From Rufibacter sp. LB8 (GTDB lineage: Bacteria > Bacteroidota > Bacteroidia > Cytophagales > Hymenobacteraceae), in assembly GCF_014876185.1 (NCBI RefSeq), contig NZ_JADALJ010000001.1, positions 1,779,501 to 1,843,500 of the forward strand: 64,000 nt of DNA, given 5' to 3'. Shown in pieces: positions 33,854-42,320 of the stretch; position 1 is the first letter of the stretch, and the number at the start of each line of letters is the position of its first letter. Made by a program: the position numbers and the translations under genes. The notes under the pieces are model-generated. The model was not told where the DNA came from, ran no database searches, and saw only the letters and a program-made list of their open reading frames with translations.

Positions 33854-34151
33854 CTGTGCGAAGCTGTATTCTAGATGATTTCGCACAGCTTGACTTCTCC
33901 AACGCATTTCTGAGCCACACATTTCCAGTGAAATTCCTCCATTTTTGCTTTGTAGAAAAGAATTTTACTTCAGCCACCGTTCAGGACAGGTCAAGCCCTG
34001 TGCCTACATTACCATGTTTAGGGACGGCGACTTTATGGCGCGGAAGTTACTTCCATGCCATAGAAGAAAACGAGAATTCATCATGAAATGAAATCATCCC
34101 CCAACCCCCTTCAAAGGACGACGAAATACTTGCCATTTGCCTTCGCTGGAA

Positions 34152-34197
34152 ATTTCCGTTTTTGGCTCCGTTTCCAGAAATGAGGCTGAAAACGGAA
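34152..34197. repeat. Dispersed palindrome copy 16
   Basis: ATTTCCGTTTTTGGCTCCGT with TGAGGCTGAAAACGGAAT. Ends two bases before the stop of the MOSC gene on the minus strand. Confidence 0.8.
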
Positions 34198-34199
34198 TG

Positions 34200-35027
34200 C
34201 TAATCCTCTGATCCGGTGGCGGCTTCCATGACCACAATTTTGTCGCCTAGGGAGATTTCGCCGGTAGAGAGGCCAATCAGATTCATCCCGAACATGACTT
34301 TGCCTTCTTGCTTGCGGTAGGTGCTGAGCGTGGTGAGCGGTTCCTGGCTGGCCTGGGCGGTGTCTTGGTCAATGGTGGTCACGTTGCAGCGGCCGCAGGG
34401 CTTGGTGCCGTAAAAGAGCACGTTGCCAATCTTGAAGGTCTTCCAATGCTCCTCGTCATAAGGCGCGCCGCCGGTGAACACAAAGTTGGGCCTGAACCGG
34501 TTCATGGGCAAAGGCTCTTCCAGGCGGCTGTTCAAATCATTCAGAGACTCCTGGCCGATGATCAAAAACGGATAGCCATCAGAAAAACTCACTTTCTCAT
34601 TGTGCTTGGCGTAGTTGGGGTCAATGAGCCGGATGGAATTGTCGGGCATGTAGACCAGGCGGCAGTCCACGCCCAGGGCTTGGGTAAACCAGGCGTTGGC
34701 CTCGGCGCTCACAATGTAGGCGAAGCAGATATCGTCCCAGACGGTCACCAAAAGAGAGCGCGTGCTGGTGGTCTCAAACGGTACGTGCAGCGGCGGCAGG
34801 TCTTTGGTTTTATGCGTGACCACCAAACCGTTTTCGGCCAAATTTACTTGGAGCAAGGCCATTTCGGCCAATTTGCGCTGGGTCAGGAACACGCCACTTT
34901 CGTCAATGAGCATCCAGCGCCGGTCATACTGCAGCCCGCGTTCATCTACCTGGCTGGTGGTCAGGGAAATGCCGCCCAAACTCTTGATGGGGTAAATAAA
35001 TAGCTGGCTAAGGACTAATGTTGACAT
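34200..35027 (-). CDS. MOSC domain protein (molybdenum-cofactor sulfurase-like)
   Basis: 275 residues from ATG 35027. The N-terminal beta-barrel (MOSC_N) shows LFIYPIKSLGGISL and RGLQYDRRWMLIDESGVFLTQR. The C-terminal MOSC domain has MNRFRPNFVFTGGAPYDEEHW and the Cys-containing GTKPCGRCNVTTID. These proteins bind sulfur or molybdopterin and act as reductases of N-hydroxylated compounds (YcbX/mARC type). Two cysteines in the KPCGRC element could carry the cofactor sulfur. Monocistronic. Confidence 0.9.
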   Translation of the reverse strand: MSTLVLSQLFIYPIKSLGGISLTTSQVDERGLQYDRRWMLIDESGVFLTQRKLAEMALLQVNLAENGLVVTHKTKDLPPLHVPFETTSTRSLLVTVWDDICFAYIVSAEANAWFTQALGVDCRLVYMPDNSIRLIDPNYAKHNEKVSFSDGYPFLIIGQESLNDLNSRLEEPLPMNRFRPNFVFTGGAPYDEEHWKTFKIGNVLFYGTKPCGRCNVTTIDQDTAQASQEPLTTLSTYRKQEGKVMFGMNLIGLSTGEISLGDKIVVMEAATGSED

Positions 35028-35411
35028 ATAACGTGGAACTGTGCGCGTGTTCTGGCCCGCTTGGGCAGCCAAATGTAATAATGATTCTGTGATCAAGTTT
35101 AAAATTTGTGGTTCCGGTGGCAAAAAGCCATCTCAGCAAACTGCCTTCGTGCTTTTCCTGCCTTTTCAGCACCGCTTGTAAGCGGAAAAACAGATTGGCA
35201 GCACCTTACCCTATCATTCTTAGCCTTCGGAATCAAAAATGTAAACTTGTTCTTAAAACGCGAAGCTGCCCCAGAAGGATTTGCACTTTTAACACAATTA
35301 CTAGCGAATTAAGGACAAAAATCGGCTTGGCTAAAAATAATAGCTAAATGGTTGGTGTGTTTGGTAAAAACCGTAATTTTAGGAGATTGAAAATAAAGAG
35401 GAGCGCTAGGC
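35028..35411. other. Divergent promoter region
   Basis: 384 bases between the MOSC gene (minus) and xseA (plus). Short open frames here show no codon bias. No palindrome copy, as expected for a region between gene starts. Confidence 0.45.
35070..35077 (-). promoter_or_regulatory. Promoter of the MOSC gene
   Basis: On the minus strand TACATTTG fits TAnnTTTG, with TTG 16 bases upstream; it lies 43 bases before the ATG. Confidence 0.5.
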
Positions 35412-36992
35412 ATGGGGATACATTTTCAGAGTTACCGCGAAGAGATTTCGCTCACGGTGAGCACCCACCGGCCACTCACGCTATTTGAGTTCAACCGCCG
35501 CCTGCGCGAGGAGATTGAGAACGCCCTGCCCCACCGCTACTGGATCATTGCCGAGATTTCTGAGGCGCGCGTGCACCACGGCTCCGGCCACTGCTACCTC
35601 ACCCTCACCGACAAAGACCCCGGTGCCAAAAGCACCCTCACCGCCCAGGCCCGCGGCACCATCTGGAAACGCCAGCACCAGGAAATTGCTTCTTATTTTG
35701 AAGCCCAGACGGGCCACAGCCTTCGGGCCGGACTGAAAATCCTGTTCCAGGCCAGCCCCCGGTTTCATGAGCTCTACGGCTTCAGCCTGGACATTCATGA
35801 TATTGACCCCACCTATACGCTAGGTGATTTGGCCCGCCAGCGCCAGGAAACTATCACGCGTCTGCAAACCGAAGGCCTGCTGGACCTAAACCAGAAAATT
35901 AACTTGGCTTTGGTGCCGCAACGCCTGGCCGTTATCTCCTCGCCTACCGCCGCTGGTTATCAAGATTTTGTGGCACAATTGGCGAATAACCCGTTTGGCT
36001 ATGATTTCAGGCTGACCTTGTTTGAGGCCAGCGTGCAGGGCACCGAGGCGGTTTCTTCCATCAAGGCTGCCTTACACCGCGTGACCTTGCAGCAGCAGGC
36101 TTTTGACGCGGTCATCATCATTAGAGGTGGGGGTTCGCAGACAGATTTGCTGTGCTTTGACCATTATGATCTGGCGGCCACCGTGGCCCAGATGCCCTTG
36201 CCTGTTCTCACCGGCATTGGCCACGAGCGCGATGAATCTGTGACGGACTTGGTGGCGCACACGCCGTTGAAAACCCCAACCGCCGTCGCGGCTTTTCTGG
36301 TAGACAGGCTGAACGAGTTTGAAGCCAATGTAGAACAGTTATTTTTGCAGGTACGCGACACGGCCGCGGCTTTGGCTGTGCAGCAAGAAAGGCGCATCAC
36401 GCAGATTGCCACCCAGTTACAGCAGCGCACCAACACGTTTCTGCACCAGCGCCAGCACCATCTGGAGTGCCAGACCCGCACTTTGTCAGACAAACCACAG
36501 AAATTCCTCACCGAAGAACAGCGCCATGTCATGTGTGAGGAACTCAGGCTCACGCACAGTGTGCAGCAAGTACTCAGAGCCAAGGAAGCCAAACAATTGC
36601 AGTACCACCAACAGCTGGAAAGCAACAGCCAGAAAAAAGTAGATGCCGGCAAGCGCAGCCTGGCGCACGTGGAGCATTGCCTGGAGTTGTATGCCAAAAA
36701 CCAGCTGCAGAAAGCCACGCTCACGTTCCAGAAAAACCAGCAGCGGTTATTGTATGGCGCCAAAGACCACCTGCAGATCAAAGGCCACCAACTGCAACTG
36801 CTGGAGATGGACATGCGCAGCCATGACCCCGAAATCATGCTCATGCGCGGCTACACCCTCACTTACGTGAACGGCAAGCTCCTCAAATCCATTGACCAGC
36901 TCAAGAAAGGCGATAAACTGCAAACCAAACTGTTGGCCGGCTCCGTGGACAGCACCGTCACCCAGGTAAAACCACCAGACCTTTTTACTTGA
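35412..36992 (+). CDS. xseA: Exodeoxyribonuclease VII large subunit
   Basis: 526 residues from ATG 35412, preceded by AGGAG at a suitable distance, one of the few clear ribosome sites here. The N-terminal OB-fold (RYWIIAEISEARVHHGSGHCYLTLTD-like) binds DNA. The nuclease core contains LAVISSPTAAGYQDF, FDAVIIIRGGGSQTDL, GIGHERDESVTDLVAHTPLKTPTAVAAFL. A long coiled coil follows (about 305-465) and the C-terminal VNGKLLKSIDQLKKGDKLQT. It is about 80 residues longer than E. coli XseA through an enlarged coil. The enzyme degrades single-stranded DNA with XseB, the next gene. Confidence 0.95.
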   Translation: MGIHFQSYREEISLTVSTHRPLTLFEFNRRLREEIENALPHRYWIIAEISEARVHHGSGHCYLTLTDKDPGAKSTLTAQARGTIWKRQHQEIASYFEAQTGHSLRAGLKILFQASPRFHELYGFSLDIHDIDPTYTLGDLARQRQETITRLQTEGLLDLNQKINLALVPQRLAVISSPTAAGYQDFVAQLANNPFGYDFRLTLFEASVQGTEAVSSIKAALHRVTLQQQAFDAVIIIRGGGSQTDLLCFDHYDLAATVAQMPLPVLTGIGHERDESVTDLVAHTPLKTPTAVAAFLVDRLNEFEANVEQLFLQVRDTAAALAVQQERRITQIATQLQQRTNTFLHQRQHHLECQTRTLSDKPQKFLTEEQRHVMCEELRLTHSVQQVLRAKEAKQLQYHQQLESNSQKKVDAGKRSLAHVEHCLELYAKNQLQKATLTFQKNQQRLLYGAKDHLQIKGHQLQLLEMDMRSHDPEIMLMRGYTLTYVNGKLLKSIDQLKKGDKLQTKLLAGSVDSTVTQVKPPDLFT

Positions 36993-37090
36993 GAATTGGG
37001 AAGTACGAATCAGGAATGTGTCCATCCTTTTTGTGCAATACGCTCCTTCCAATTCAAAATTCCCACTTCAATTCTTAATTCCCAATTCCT
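36993..37090. repeat. Imperfect hairpin between xseA and xseB
   Basis: GAATTGGGAA just after the xseA stop and TTCCCAATTC near 37078-37087 are exact inverted complements, with further partial pairing inside. This could limit read-through or stabilise the mRNA. Confidence 0.5.
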
Positions 37091-37108
37091 AATTTTAAAT
37101 GAAACGCC

Positions 37109-37321
37109 GTGAGTAACATAACCTATAAACAAGCCACCCAGGAACTAGAGACCATTCTCAAAGCCATTGAAAACGATGACGTGGACGTGGACGAACTTAC
37201 CCAAAAAGTGCAGCGGTCCTCAGAGCTCATTAAACTCTGCAAGCAGAAACTCAGGAACGCCGAAGATGCCATCAACCAGGTCTTCAACGACATTAACTGC
37301 GAAGACCCCAAGGCGGAATAA
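37109..37321 (+). CDS. xseB: Exodeoxyribonuclease VII small subunit
   Basis: 70 residues starting at GTG 37109; the family N-terminus (ITYKQATQELETILKAIEND) begins right there, and the ATG upstream is out of frame. Two helices, with the typical LTQKVQRSSELIKLCKQKL segment and an acidic tail. Several XseB subunits coat the coiled coil of XseA. It is 116 bases downstream of xseA. Confidence 0.92.
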   Translation: MSNITYKQATQELETILKAIENDDVDVDELTQKVQRSSELIKLCKQKLRNAEDAINQVFNDINCEDPKAE

Positions 37322-37333
37322 ATCCTGAAACTT

Positions 37334-37372
37334 GCGTTTTCGGGCTCATTTCTGGAAACGAAGCCAAAAACG
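37334..37372. repeat. Dispersed palindrome copy 17 (asymmetric)
   Basis: TGCGTTTTCGGGCTCATTTC with GAAACGAAGCCAAAAACGG, 12 bases after the xseB stop. Confidence 0.82.
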
Positions 37373-37408
37373 GGCAAGGCGGCTTCTGGGCGGCCTTGCC
37401 CGTTTTTT
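37366..37408 (+). terminator. Rho-independent terminator of xseAB
   Basis: AAAAACGGGCAAGGC ... GCCTTGCCCGTTTTTT: long GC stem and T-tract, sharing its left foot with palindrome copy 17. Confidence 0.88.
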
Positions 37409-37543
37409 GTGGTGTTCATGTACCATCTAATTTGTTAAGTTGTTTGCCCGCGTTTTTGTGCGCGCTCAAAATTCGGTTGTTCCCGGTTTGGTTTTATGCC
37501 GCCGCAACTGCTAGTTTTACCTGAAGCAAATCTCTTTGAATCT

Positions 37544-38299
37544 ATGCGTTTTCTACCTGTAGTTTTCGGTTTCGGCAAATGCCTGGCCCTGGCTTTTTTA
37601 ATACTCACCAGCTGCCAGCAGAAGCCCGCCGAGGCACCGGCCGCCCCTGCACCACCTGCTCCGCCAGTCCCTACCCTGCTCACAGACACCACCGCGCAAG
37701 ATTCTCTGGCCGCTTACGCCCTGGCCCACCCGCATGACACGCTGGTGCTCCTTTCCACACCCAAAGGCGATATTAAAATACGGTTGTTCCAGGACACGCC
37801 GCTGCACCGCGCCAATTTTGTGCGGCTGGCCAACTATGGGTTCTTTGACAACACTGTTTTTTTCAGGGTAGAGAAAGATTTCATGATTCAGGGTGGCCGG
37901 TCAGATTTCCAGACCATGAAGATTGGCGTTTATAAAATTCCGCCGGAAATACGGCCCCATTATTACCATAAACGCGGCATGGTGGGCATGGCCCGCTACG
38001 GCGACAAGGAAAACCCCGAGCGCAAATCGTCTAACCGTGATTTCTACATTGTGCAGGGCCACCCCATGAGTGAGTTGGAGTTGCAGGCCAGCATCAGGGA
38101 ATTCAATTTAAAACTCACCCCTGCCCAAAAGCGCGTGTACCGCACCCAGGGCGGCGCACCCAACCTGGACCAGCAGTACACCATCTTCGGGGAAGTGGTG
38201 GAAGGCATGGCTGTGGTGGACAGCATTGCCGCCACGCCCGTGGATCAGCAGAAATGGCCGGTGAAGGAGGTTACTATGAAGGTGAAGGTGCTGAGGTAG
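37544..38299 (+). CDS. Lipoprotein peptidyl-prolyl isomerase (cyclophilin type)
   Basis: 251 residues from ATG 37544, chosen because it leads directly to the lipoprotein signal (LALAFLILTSC, Cys near residue 23). A Pro/Ala-rich linker follows, then a cyclophilin domain: GDIKIRLFQDTPLHRANFVRL, NTVFFRVEKDFMIQGG, a diverged KRGMVGMARYG and QYTIFGEVVEGMAVVDSI. It has an insert of about 40 residues (about 175-215) relative to compact cyclophilins. It should help outer-membrane or periplasmic proteins fold by isomerising X-Pro bonds. Confidence 0.92.
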   Translation: MRFLPVVFGFGKCLALAFLILTSCQQKPAEAPAAPAPPAPPVPTLLTDTTAQDSLAAYALAHPHDTLVLLSTPKGDIKIRLFQDTPLHRANFVRLANYGFFDNTVFFRVEKDFMIQGGRSDFQTMKIGVYKIPPEIRPHYYHKRGMVGMARYGDKENPERKSSNRDFYIVQGHPMSELELQASIREFNLKLTPAQKRVYRTQGGAPNLDQQYTIFGEVVEGMAVVDSIAATPVDQQKWPVKEVTMKVKVLR

Positions 38300-38335
38300 T
38301 AGTTACTTTTAGTGGATTGCCTTTTTTCTCCTTTT

Positions 38336-38795
38336 TCGCCGTTGTTGGTGTTATCACCAACAACCTGAACTGCGTTTCTAGCTGCTTTTGTGCACGCAGT
38401 TTGCTTTCCTTTCAAATGACCGCTTACTCCTGAGTTTTACAAGACAGCCTTTTCCATAGCCCGGCTCCGAGCGCTCACGGCCGCGAGGCCCCGCCTTCCC
38501 CTCTCGCACTGCCCGTCTTGGCCATTTCTGATATTTGTTTCATCGCATCAGCCATACAAGGCCAACCCGCGAGGCGCTCGATGGAAAGGCTGGAAACGGT
38601 GCGATTCGATAGGCCGTCTGCGCTTTTGGAACCGAATTAATTGCGTTTCGGGCTCTAAATTGGAAATGGAGCCGAAACTGGGATTCGGTTGCAGGTGGTA
38701 GAGACAAGGCACTGCCTTATCTCTACGCTTGAGGTTCCTGCTGTTACTCAAAAGACCTCGTAGCGCGCGCAGCTCCTACGAGTGTCTCCGCTAAA
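38336..38795. repeat. Composite structured repeat, copy A
   Basis: Non-coding. In order: hairpin GTTGTTGGTG / CACCAACAAC (38341-38363); a 60-base block (38396-38455) identical to copy B; a 45-base GC-rich block (38463-38507) identical to copy B; a 64-base variable centre; a 25-base block (38572-38596) identical to copy B; a decayed palindrome; hairpin AGAGACAAGGCA (38700-38724); hairpin CTCGTAG / CTACGAG (38757-38782). AGCCTTTTCC can pair with GGAAAGGCT, and CGAGCGC with GCGCTCG, across the variable centre. It fills the gap between convergent genes. Confidence 0.8.
38643..38680. repeat. Dispersed palindrome copy 18 (variant, inside composite repeat A)
   Basis: GCGTTTCGGGCTC and GGAGCCGAAACTG around AAATTGGAAAT. 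Shorter T run and diverged loop compared with the main family. Confidence 0.6.
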
Positions 38796-38814
38796 AAACC
38801 CTTCTGACATACCC

Positions 38815-38848
38815 AAAAAAACGCACCCCATGTCTGAGGTGCGTTTTT
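38815..38848 (-). terminator. Rho-independent terminator of the M13 peptidase gene
   Basis: AAAAACGCACC ... GGTGCGTTTTT; read on the minus strand it ends in a T-tract. It overlaps the foot of palindrome copy 19. Confidence 0.85.
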
Positions 38849-38881
38849 GGCTCCATTTCCGGAAACGGGCCCGAAAACAGG
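38840..38881. repeat. Dispersed palindrome copy 19
   Basis: TGCGTTTTTGGCTCCATTTC with GGAAACGGGCCCGAAAACAG, imperfect. Ends two bases before the M13 peptidase stop. Confidence 0.78.
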
Positions 38882-38883
38882 AA

Positions 38884-40983
38884 TTACCAGATATGCACGC
38901 GCTCCGCGTCTGGGCGGTACATCTTGTTGTCCGGTCCGCACCCGAAGGCTTTGTAGAACTGCGGCAAATTAGACAACGGCCCATTAATCCGGAACTGGGC
39001 TGGGGAGTGTGAATCTGTTAACACTTGCTGGCGCAAAGCGGCTGGGGTGGAATTGTTCCGCCAGATTTGGGCCCAAGCCAGAAAGAAGCGCTGCTCCGGC
39101 GTGAAACCGTCAATCTTGCCCACGTTTTTGTTTGCAATGGCTTTCTGCAGCGCACTGAAGGCAATGTTCAGACCGCCAATATCGGCAATGTTTTCGCCCA
39201 TGGTCAGTTTTCCGTTCACAAACACGCTGTCAAGCGGCTGGTAGGCGCTGTATTGGCGGTCCACCAAATCAGTGCGCTGCTTGAATTTGGCCTTGTCTTC
39301 GGCGGTCCACCAATCGCGGAGGTTGCCTTGGTGGTCAAACTGGCTGCCCTGGTCGTCAAAGCCGTGGGTGAGTTCATGTCCAATCACGGCACCCATGCCA
39401 CCGTAGTTCACGGCATCATCGGCGTTGGGGTCAAAGAAGGGCGGCTGCAGAATTCCGGCCGGGAATACAATCTCGTTCATGCTGGGACTATAGTAGGCGT
39501 TCACGGTGGGCGGCGTCATGCCCCACTCGGTGCGGTCTACGGGTTGGCCCAGTTTGGCCACGTTGCGGTTGTAGTTCCAGCGGGCGGCGCTGAGCATGTT
39601 CTGCACATAGGAATCACGGCTGATGGTCAAGCCAGAATAATCGCGCCATTTGTCTGGGTAGCCAATCTTCACCGCGAAGGCGTTCAGTTTGGTCATGGCC
39701 TGCTGCTTGGTGGCCTCGCTCATCCAGTCCAGGTTTTTCACATGTTCCTGAAACGCGGCACGCAGGTTGTTCACCATCTCCAGGGCTTTGGCCTTGGCGG
39801 CCGGCGAAAAGGTTTTCTCTACATACGCTTGTCCTAAGGCTTCGCCGATGGTGGCATCTGTAGAACCCAAAATGCGTTTCCAACGCGGTTGCATCTGGCG
39901 GGTGCCATTCAGGAACTTGCTGTTGAAGTTGAAGCTTTCCTGCACAAAAGCCATGGGCAGGTAGTTGGCCGTGCCCCGCACTAGGTGCCAGCGCAGGTAG
40001 GTTTTCCAGTCAGATACGGGAATGCTGGCCAGCATTGTGTTGGCTTCCTTCAAGAACTCGGGCTGCGCCACAATAATCTCAGTGGCAGCCTTGGCGTTCA
40101 GTTGGCCTAAAAGTGTGTTCCAGTTGAAGTTGGGCGCCAGTTTCTGCACCTCGGCCAGGGTCATTTTATTGTAGGTGGCATATGGGTCGCGTTGCTGCAC
40201 GCGGGTCATAGAGGCTTTGGCCAGGCGCGTTTCCATCTCCACCACTTTGGCGGCGTTGCGCTGCGCGGCGAGTTGGTTGTCGCCCAAAAGCATGAACATG
40301 CGGCCCACGTGGCGCTGGTATTCCTCTTTCACGGCTTGTGACCTGGCATCAGAATTCAGGTAATAATCACGGTCAGGCAAGCCCAAACCGCCCTGCCGAA
40401 TACTAGCGATGTGTTGCGTGCTGTTTTTTCGGTCCTGCCCCACACCAAAGCCGAACAGGGCGCCGCTGCCCAGCATTTTCTGCTGCGCGATGGTCTGCAA
40501 CAAGGTGTTTCTGTCTTTGATGGCGTTGATGCGGTCCAGTTCTGGTTTCAAGGGCGCAATGCCGGCGCGCTCAATGGCCATGGAGTCCATGCCGGCGGCG
40601 TAGAAGTCCCCTACCAATTGGGTGCTGGAGCCTTTGGCGGCGTTGCGCTGGGCCACGGCGGCATTGACCACTGCTAAAAGAGCCGCATTGTTATTGTCTC
40701 TCAGTTCATTGAAACTGCCCCAGCGGCTCTCGGCGGCGGGCACGGGATTGTTTTTGAGCCAGCCGCCGTTGGCAAACTGGTTGAAATCCTCGCACGGCGA
40801 CACGCTACGGTCCAAGTTGGCCATGTTCAAACCTATGCCCGGCACAATGGCCTCTGTGGTGCTGGCCACGGCGGTTGCCGAAGCCGTGGAAGCGGTTTGT
40901 TGAACGGCAGGTTTGCTGCAACCCAGGGCCAGCGTGCCGGTGAGGGCGGTGGCCAGCCAGATACTTTTGTGTTTCATCATCAT
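38884..40983 (-). CDS. M13 family (neprilysin-like) zinc metallopeptidase
   Basis: 699 residues. The start is one of three consecutive Met codons, leading to a lipoprotein signal (LTGTLALGC). The peptidase-M13 N-terminal helical domain begins after residue 55 (DRSVSPCEDFNQFANGGWL). The zinc motif HELTH is at 536-540 in VIGHELTHGFDDQG, and the third ligand lies in GENIADIGGL. The family ending CGPDNKMYRPDAERVHIW matches the neprilysin C-terminal CxxxxxMxP...C/VW pattern. It probably degrades oligopeptides at the outer membrane or periplasm. Confidence 0.95.
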   Translation of the reverse strand: MMMKHKSIWLATALTGTLALGCSKPAVQQTASTASATAVASTTEAIVPGIGLNMANLDRSVSPCEDFNQFANGGWLKNNPVPAAESRWGSFNELRDNNNAALLAVVNAAVAQRNAAKGSSTQLVGDFYAAGMDSMAIERAGIAPLKPELDRINAIKDRNTLLQTIAQQKMLGSGALFGFGVGQDRKNSTQHIASIRQGGLGLPDRDYYLNSDARSQAVKEEYQRHVGRMFMLLGDNQLAAQRNAAKVVEMETRLAKASMTRVQQRDPYATYNKMTLAEVQKLAPNFNWNTLLGQLNAKAATEIIVAQPEFLKEANTMLASIPVSDWKTYLRWHLVRGTANYLPMAFVQESFNFNSKFLNGTRQMQPRWKRILGSTDATIGEALGQAYVEKTFSPAAKAKALEMVNNLRAAFQEHVKNLDWMSEATKQQAMTKLNAFAVKIGYPDKWRDYSGLTISRDSYVQNMLSAARWNYNRNVAKLGQPVDRTEWGMTPPTVNAYYSPSMNEIVFPAGILQPPFFDPNADDAVNYGGMGAVIGHELTHGFDDQGSQFDHQGNLRDWWTAEDKAKFKQRTDLVDRQYSAYQPLDSVFVNGKLTMGENIADIGGLNIAFSALQKAIANKNVGKIDGFTPEQRFFLAWAQIWRNNSTPAALRQQVLTDSHSPAQFRINGPLSNLPQFYKAFGCGPDNKMYRPDAERVHIW

Positions 40984-41249
40984 AAGGAAAACGTTGGTTT
41001 AGTAAAACAAACATCCCAAAGCGGGGGAATCCATTGGGCTAATTTACGAAACTCCCGGGCCCAGGTCAAGTTGTTCCTAACGCTTGTTTGGCACCAGGCT
41101 TATTATTCTACCTGCCCGAATGCCTAATCACAAGTGGTAAAGATTCGTGCTTGAATATTTTTTTACGCGGAAGGCCTGCAGCGTTTATTGTTGCCCTCGG
41201 CACTGTGGTTTATGCGCATCGCAATCACTGCAGGAGAGTTCTCCAGGTT

Positions 41250-41291
41250 TTCCGTTTTGGGGCTCATTTCTGGAAATGAGCCCTAAAACGG
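41250..41291. repeat. Dispersed palindrome copy 20, supplying a stop codon
   Basis: TCCGTTTTGGGGCTCATTTC with GAAATGAGCCCTAAAACGG. The minus-strand membrane-protein gene ends inside its right arm: the arm reads CCG TTT TAG on that strand, giving the last two residues and the stop. Confidence 0.88.
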
Positions 41292-42218
41292 CGCTTCCTG
41301 GGTGTCTCTAGCTTCATAAAACGTGGCGAAGGACTTGGGCAACAGCGGCTGCTCAATGGATCGGGCATAGATTCTGGTGAAGCAGGCGCCAAAGAAAAAG
41401 ATCATGGCGGAGTAGAAGATGAACAACAGCAGTACCACCACAGACCCAGAGGCGGCATACACAGACCCCAAATCACTGTTCACCAGCAAACGCGCCAGCA
41501 CCACTTTACCTAGCAGAAAGAGGAAAGCCGTCACCGCCGCCCCTACCCACACCGCCCGTTTAGGCATGTGCGCAAACGGCAGGAACCTGAAAATCAAAGC
41601 GAACCAAGTAGTCTCCACGGCAAACCCAATGATTCTGTTCAAGCTCTTTATAAGGTTTAGCTGAAAATGCTCGTCCCAAAGGGTATAATGGTCATTGATG
41701 AAGGCAAAAGACGCGTCCATGACCAGAAACGCCACAAATAACAAGCCGCTGGAGAGAATAATCATAAGCGCCCTGAAACGGTTTCGCAACGCTCCTTTTA
41801 AATGCTGCGGACCGCGCAGGCGCACGCTCCAAAGCTGGTTCAACGAGTTCTGAATGACCGTAAACAAGGTGGTGGACACAAACGTGAGGAACAGAAAACT
41901 GACCACGGCGGCCCAGCCCTGCCCCTGCAAATCCAGGAAATTCGTCAAAATCAATTCTACTTGCCCGGCCACGTCTTGCCCCACAAGGGCGGCCATTTTC
42001 TCAAACAACTCGCCGGTGATCAAGGCGTTGCTGAACAAACTTCCTAACACCGTAATTAAAAGAATAAGTATGGGCGGCAACGCGAACAGTGTGAAAAACG
42101 CCGTGGAAGAAGCCAACCGCAACGGGTCATTCTTCTTAAAAAGCACAAACGCCTCTTTAAACAAAAGGAACGTTGGCTGCACTCTTGACAGGATTCTGGG
42201 TGAAGTCATGGTAATCAT
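41283..42218 (-). CDS. YihY/BrkB family inner-membrane protein
   Basis: 311 residues from ATG 42218; a second ATG three codons later is equally possible. Six membrane helices follow a cytoplasmic N-terminus. Family features are RLASSTAFFTLFALPPILILL, the VQLILTNFLDL-type amphipathic region, LNQLWSVR and FRFLPFAHMPKRAVWVGAAVTA. The YihY/BrkB family is widespread, often misnamed ribonuclease BN, and its function remains unclear. The stop codon lies within palindrome copy 20. Confidence 0.88.
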   Translation of the reverse strand: MITMTSPRILSRVQPTFLLFKEAFVLFKKNDPLRLASSTAFFTLFALPPILILLITVLGSLFSNALITGELFEKMAALVGQDVAGQVELILTNFLDLQGQGWAAVVSFLFLTFVSTTLFTVIQNSLNQLWSVRLRGPQHLKGALRNRFRALMIILSSGLLFVAFLVMDASFAFINDHYTLWDEHFQLNLIKSLNRIIGFAVETTWFALIFRFLPFAHMPKRAVWVGAAVTAFLFLLGKVVLARLLVNSDLGSVYAASGSVVVLLLFIFYSAMIFFFGACFTRIYARSIEQPLLPKSFATFYEARDTQEAPF

Positions 42219-42240
42219 CAGGCCGAATACGTAAAAAGCC

Positions 42241-42278
42241 GTTTTTGGGCTGGTTTCTGGAAATGAAGCCAAAAACAG
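42241..42278. repeat. Dispersed palindrome copy 21 (degenerate)
   Basis: GTTTTTGGGCTGGTTTCTGG and AAATGAAGCCAAAAACAG. It lies 43 bases beyond the end of the minus-strand alkyltransferase-like gene and upstream of the YihY gene. Confidence 0.75.
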
Positions 42279-42320
42279 GAAGGAATGTTGTAAATTCTAA
42301 ACCCAATTGCACTTAGTAGT

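Larger units (their letters stand above)
33708..34199. other. Gene-poor region between two palindrome copies
   Basis: 492 bases. An open frame at 33856-34086 has poor codon bias and I do not accept it. At 33974-34001 lies a 28-base repeat (CCACCGTTCAGGACAGGTCA onward) that occurs again in inverse orientation at 59367-59394. Near 34090 a C-rich stretch CATCCCCCAACCCCCTTC resembles a similar stretch near 42850. Confidence 0.5.

Noticed and set aside
33856-34086. 76-residue open frame
   Set aside because: Contains a 28-base repeat shared with 59367-59394 and lacks codon bias.
34308-35003. 231-residue open frame on the plus strand
   Set aside because: Antisense shadow of the MOSC gene, whose domain assignment is secure.
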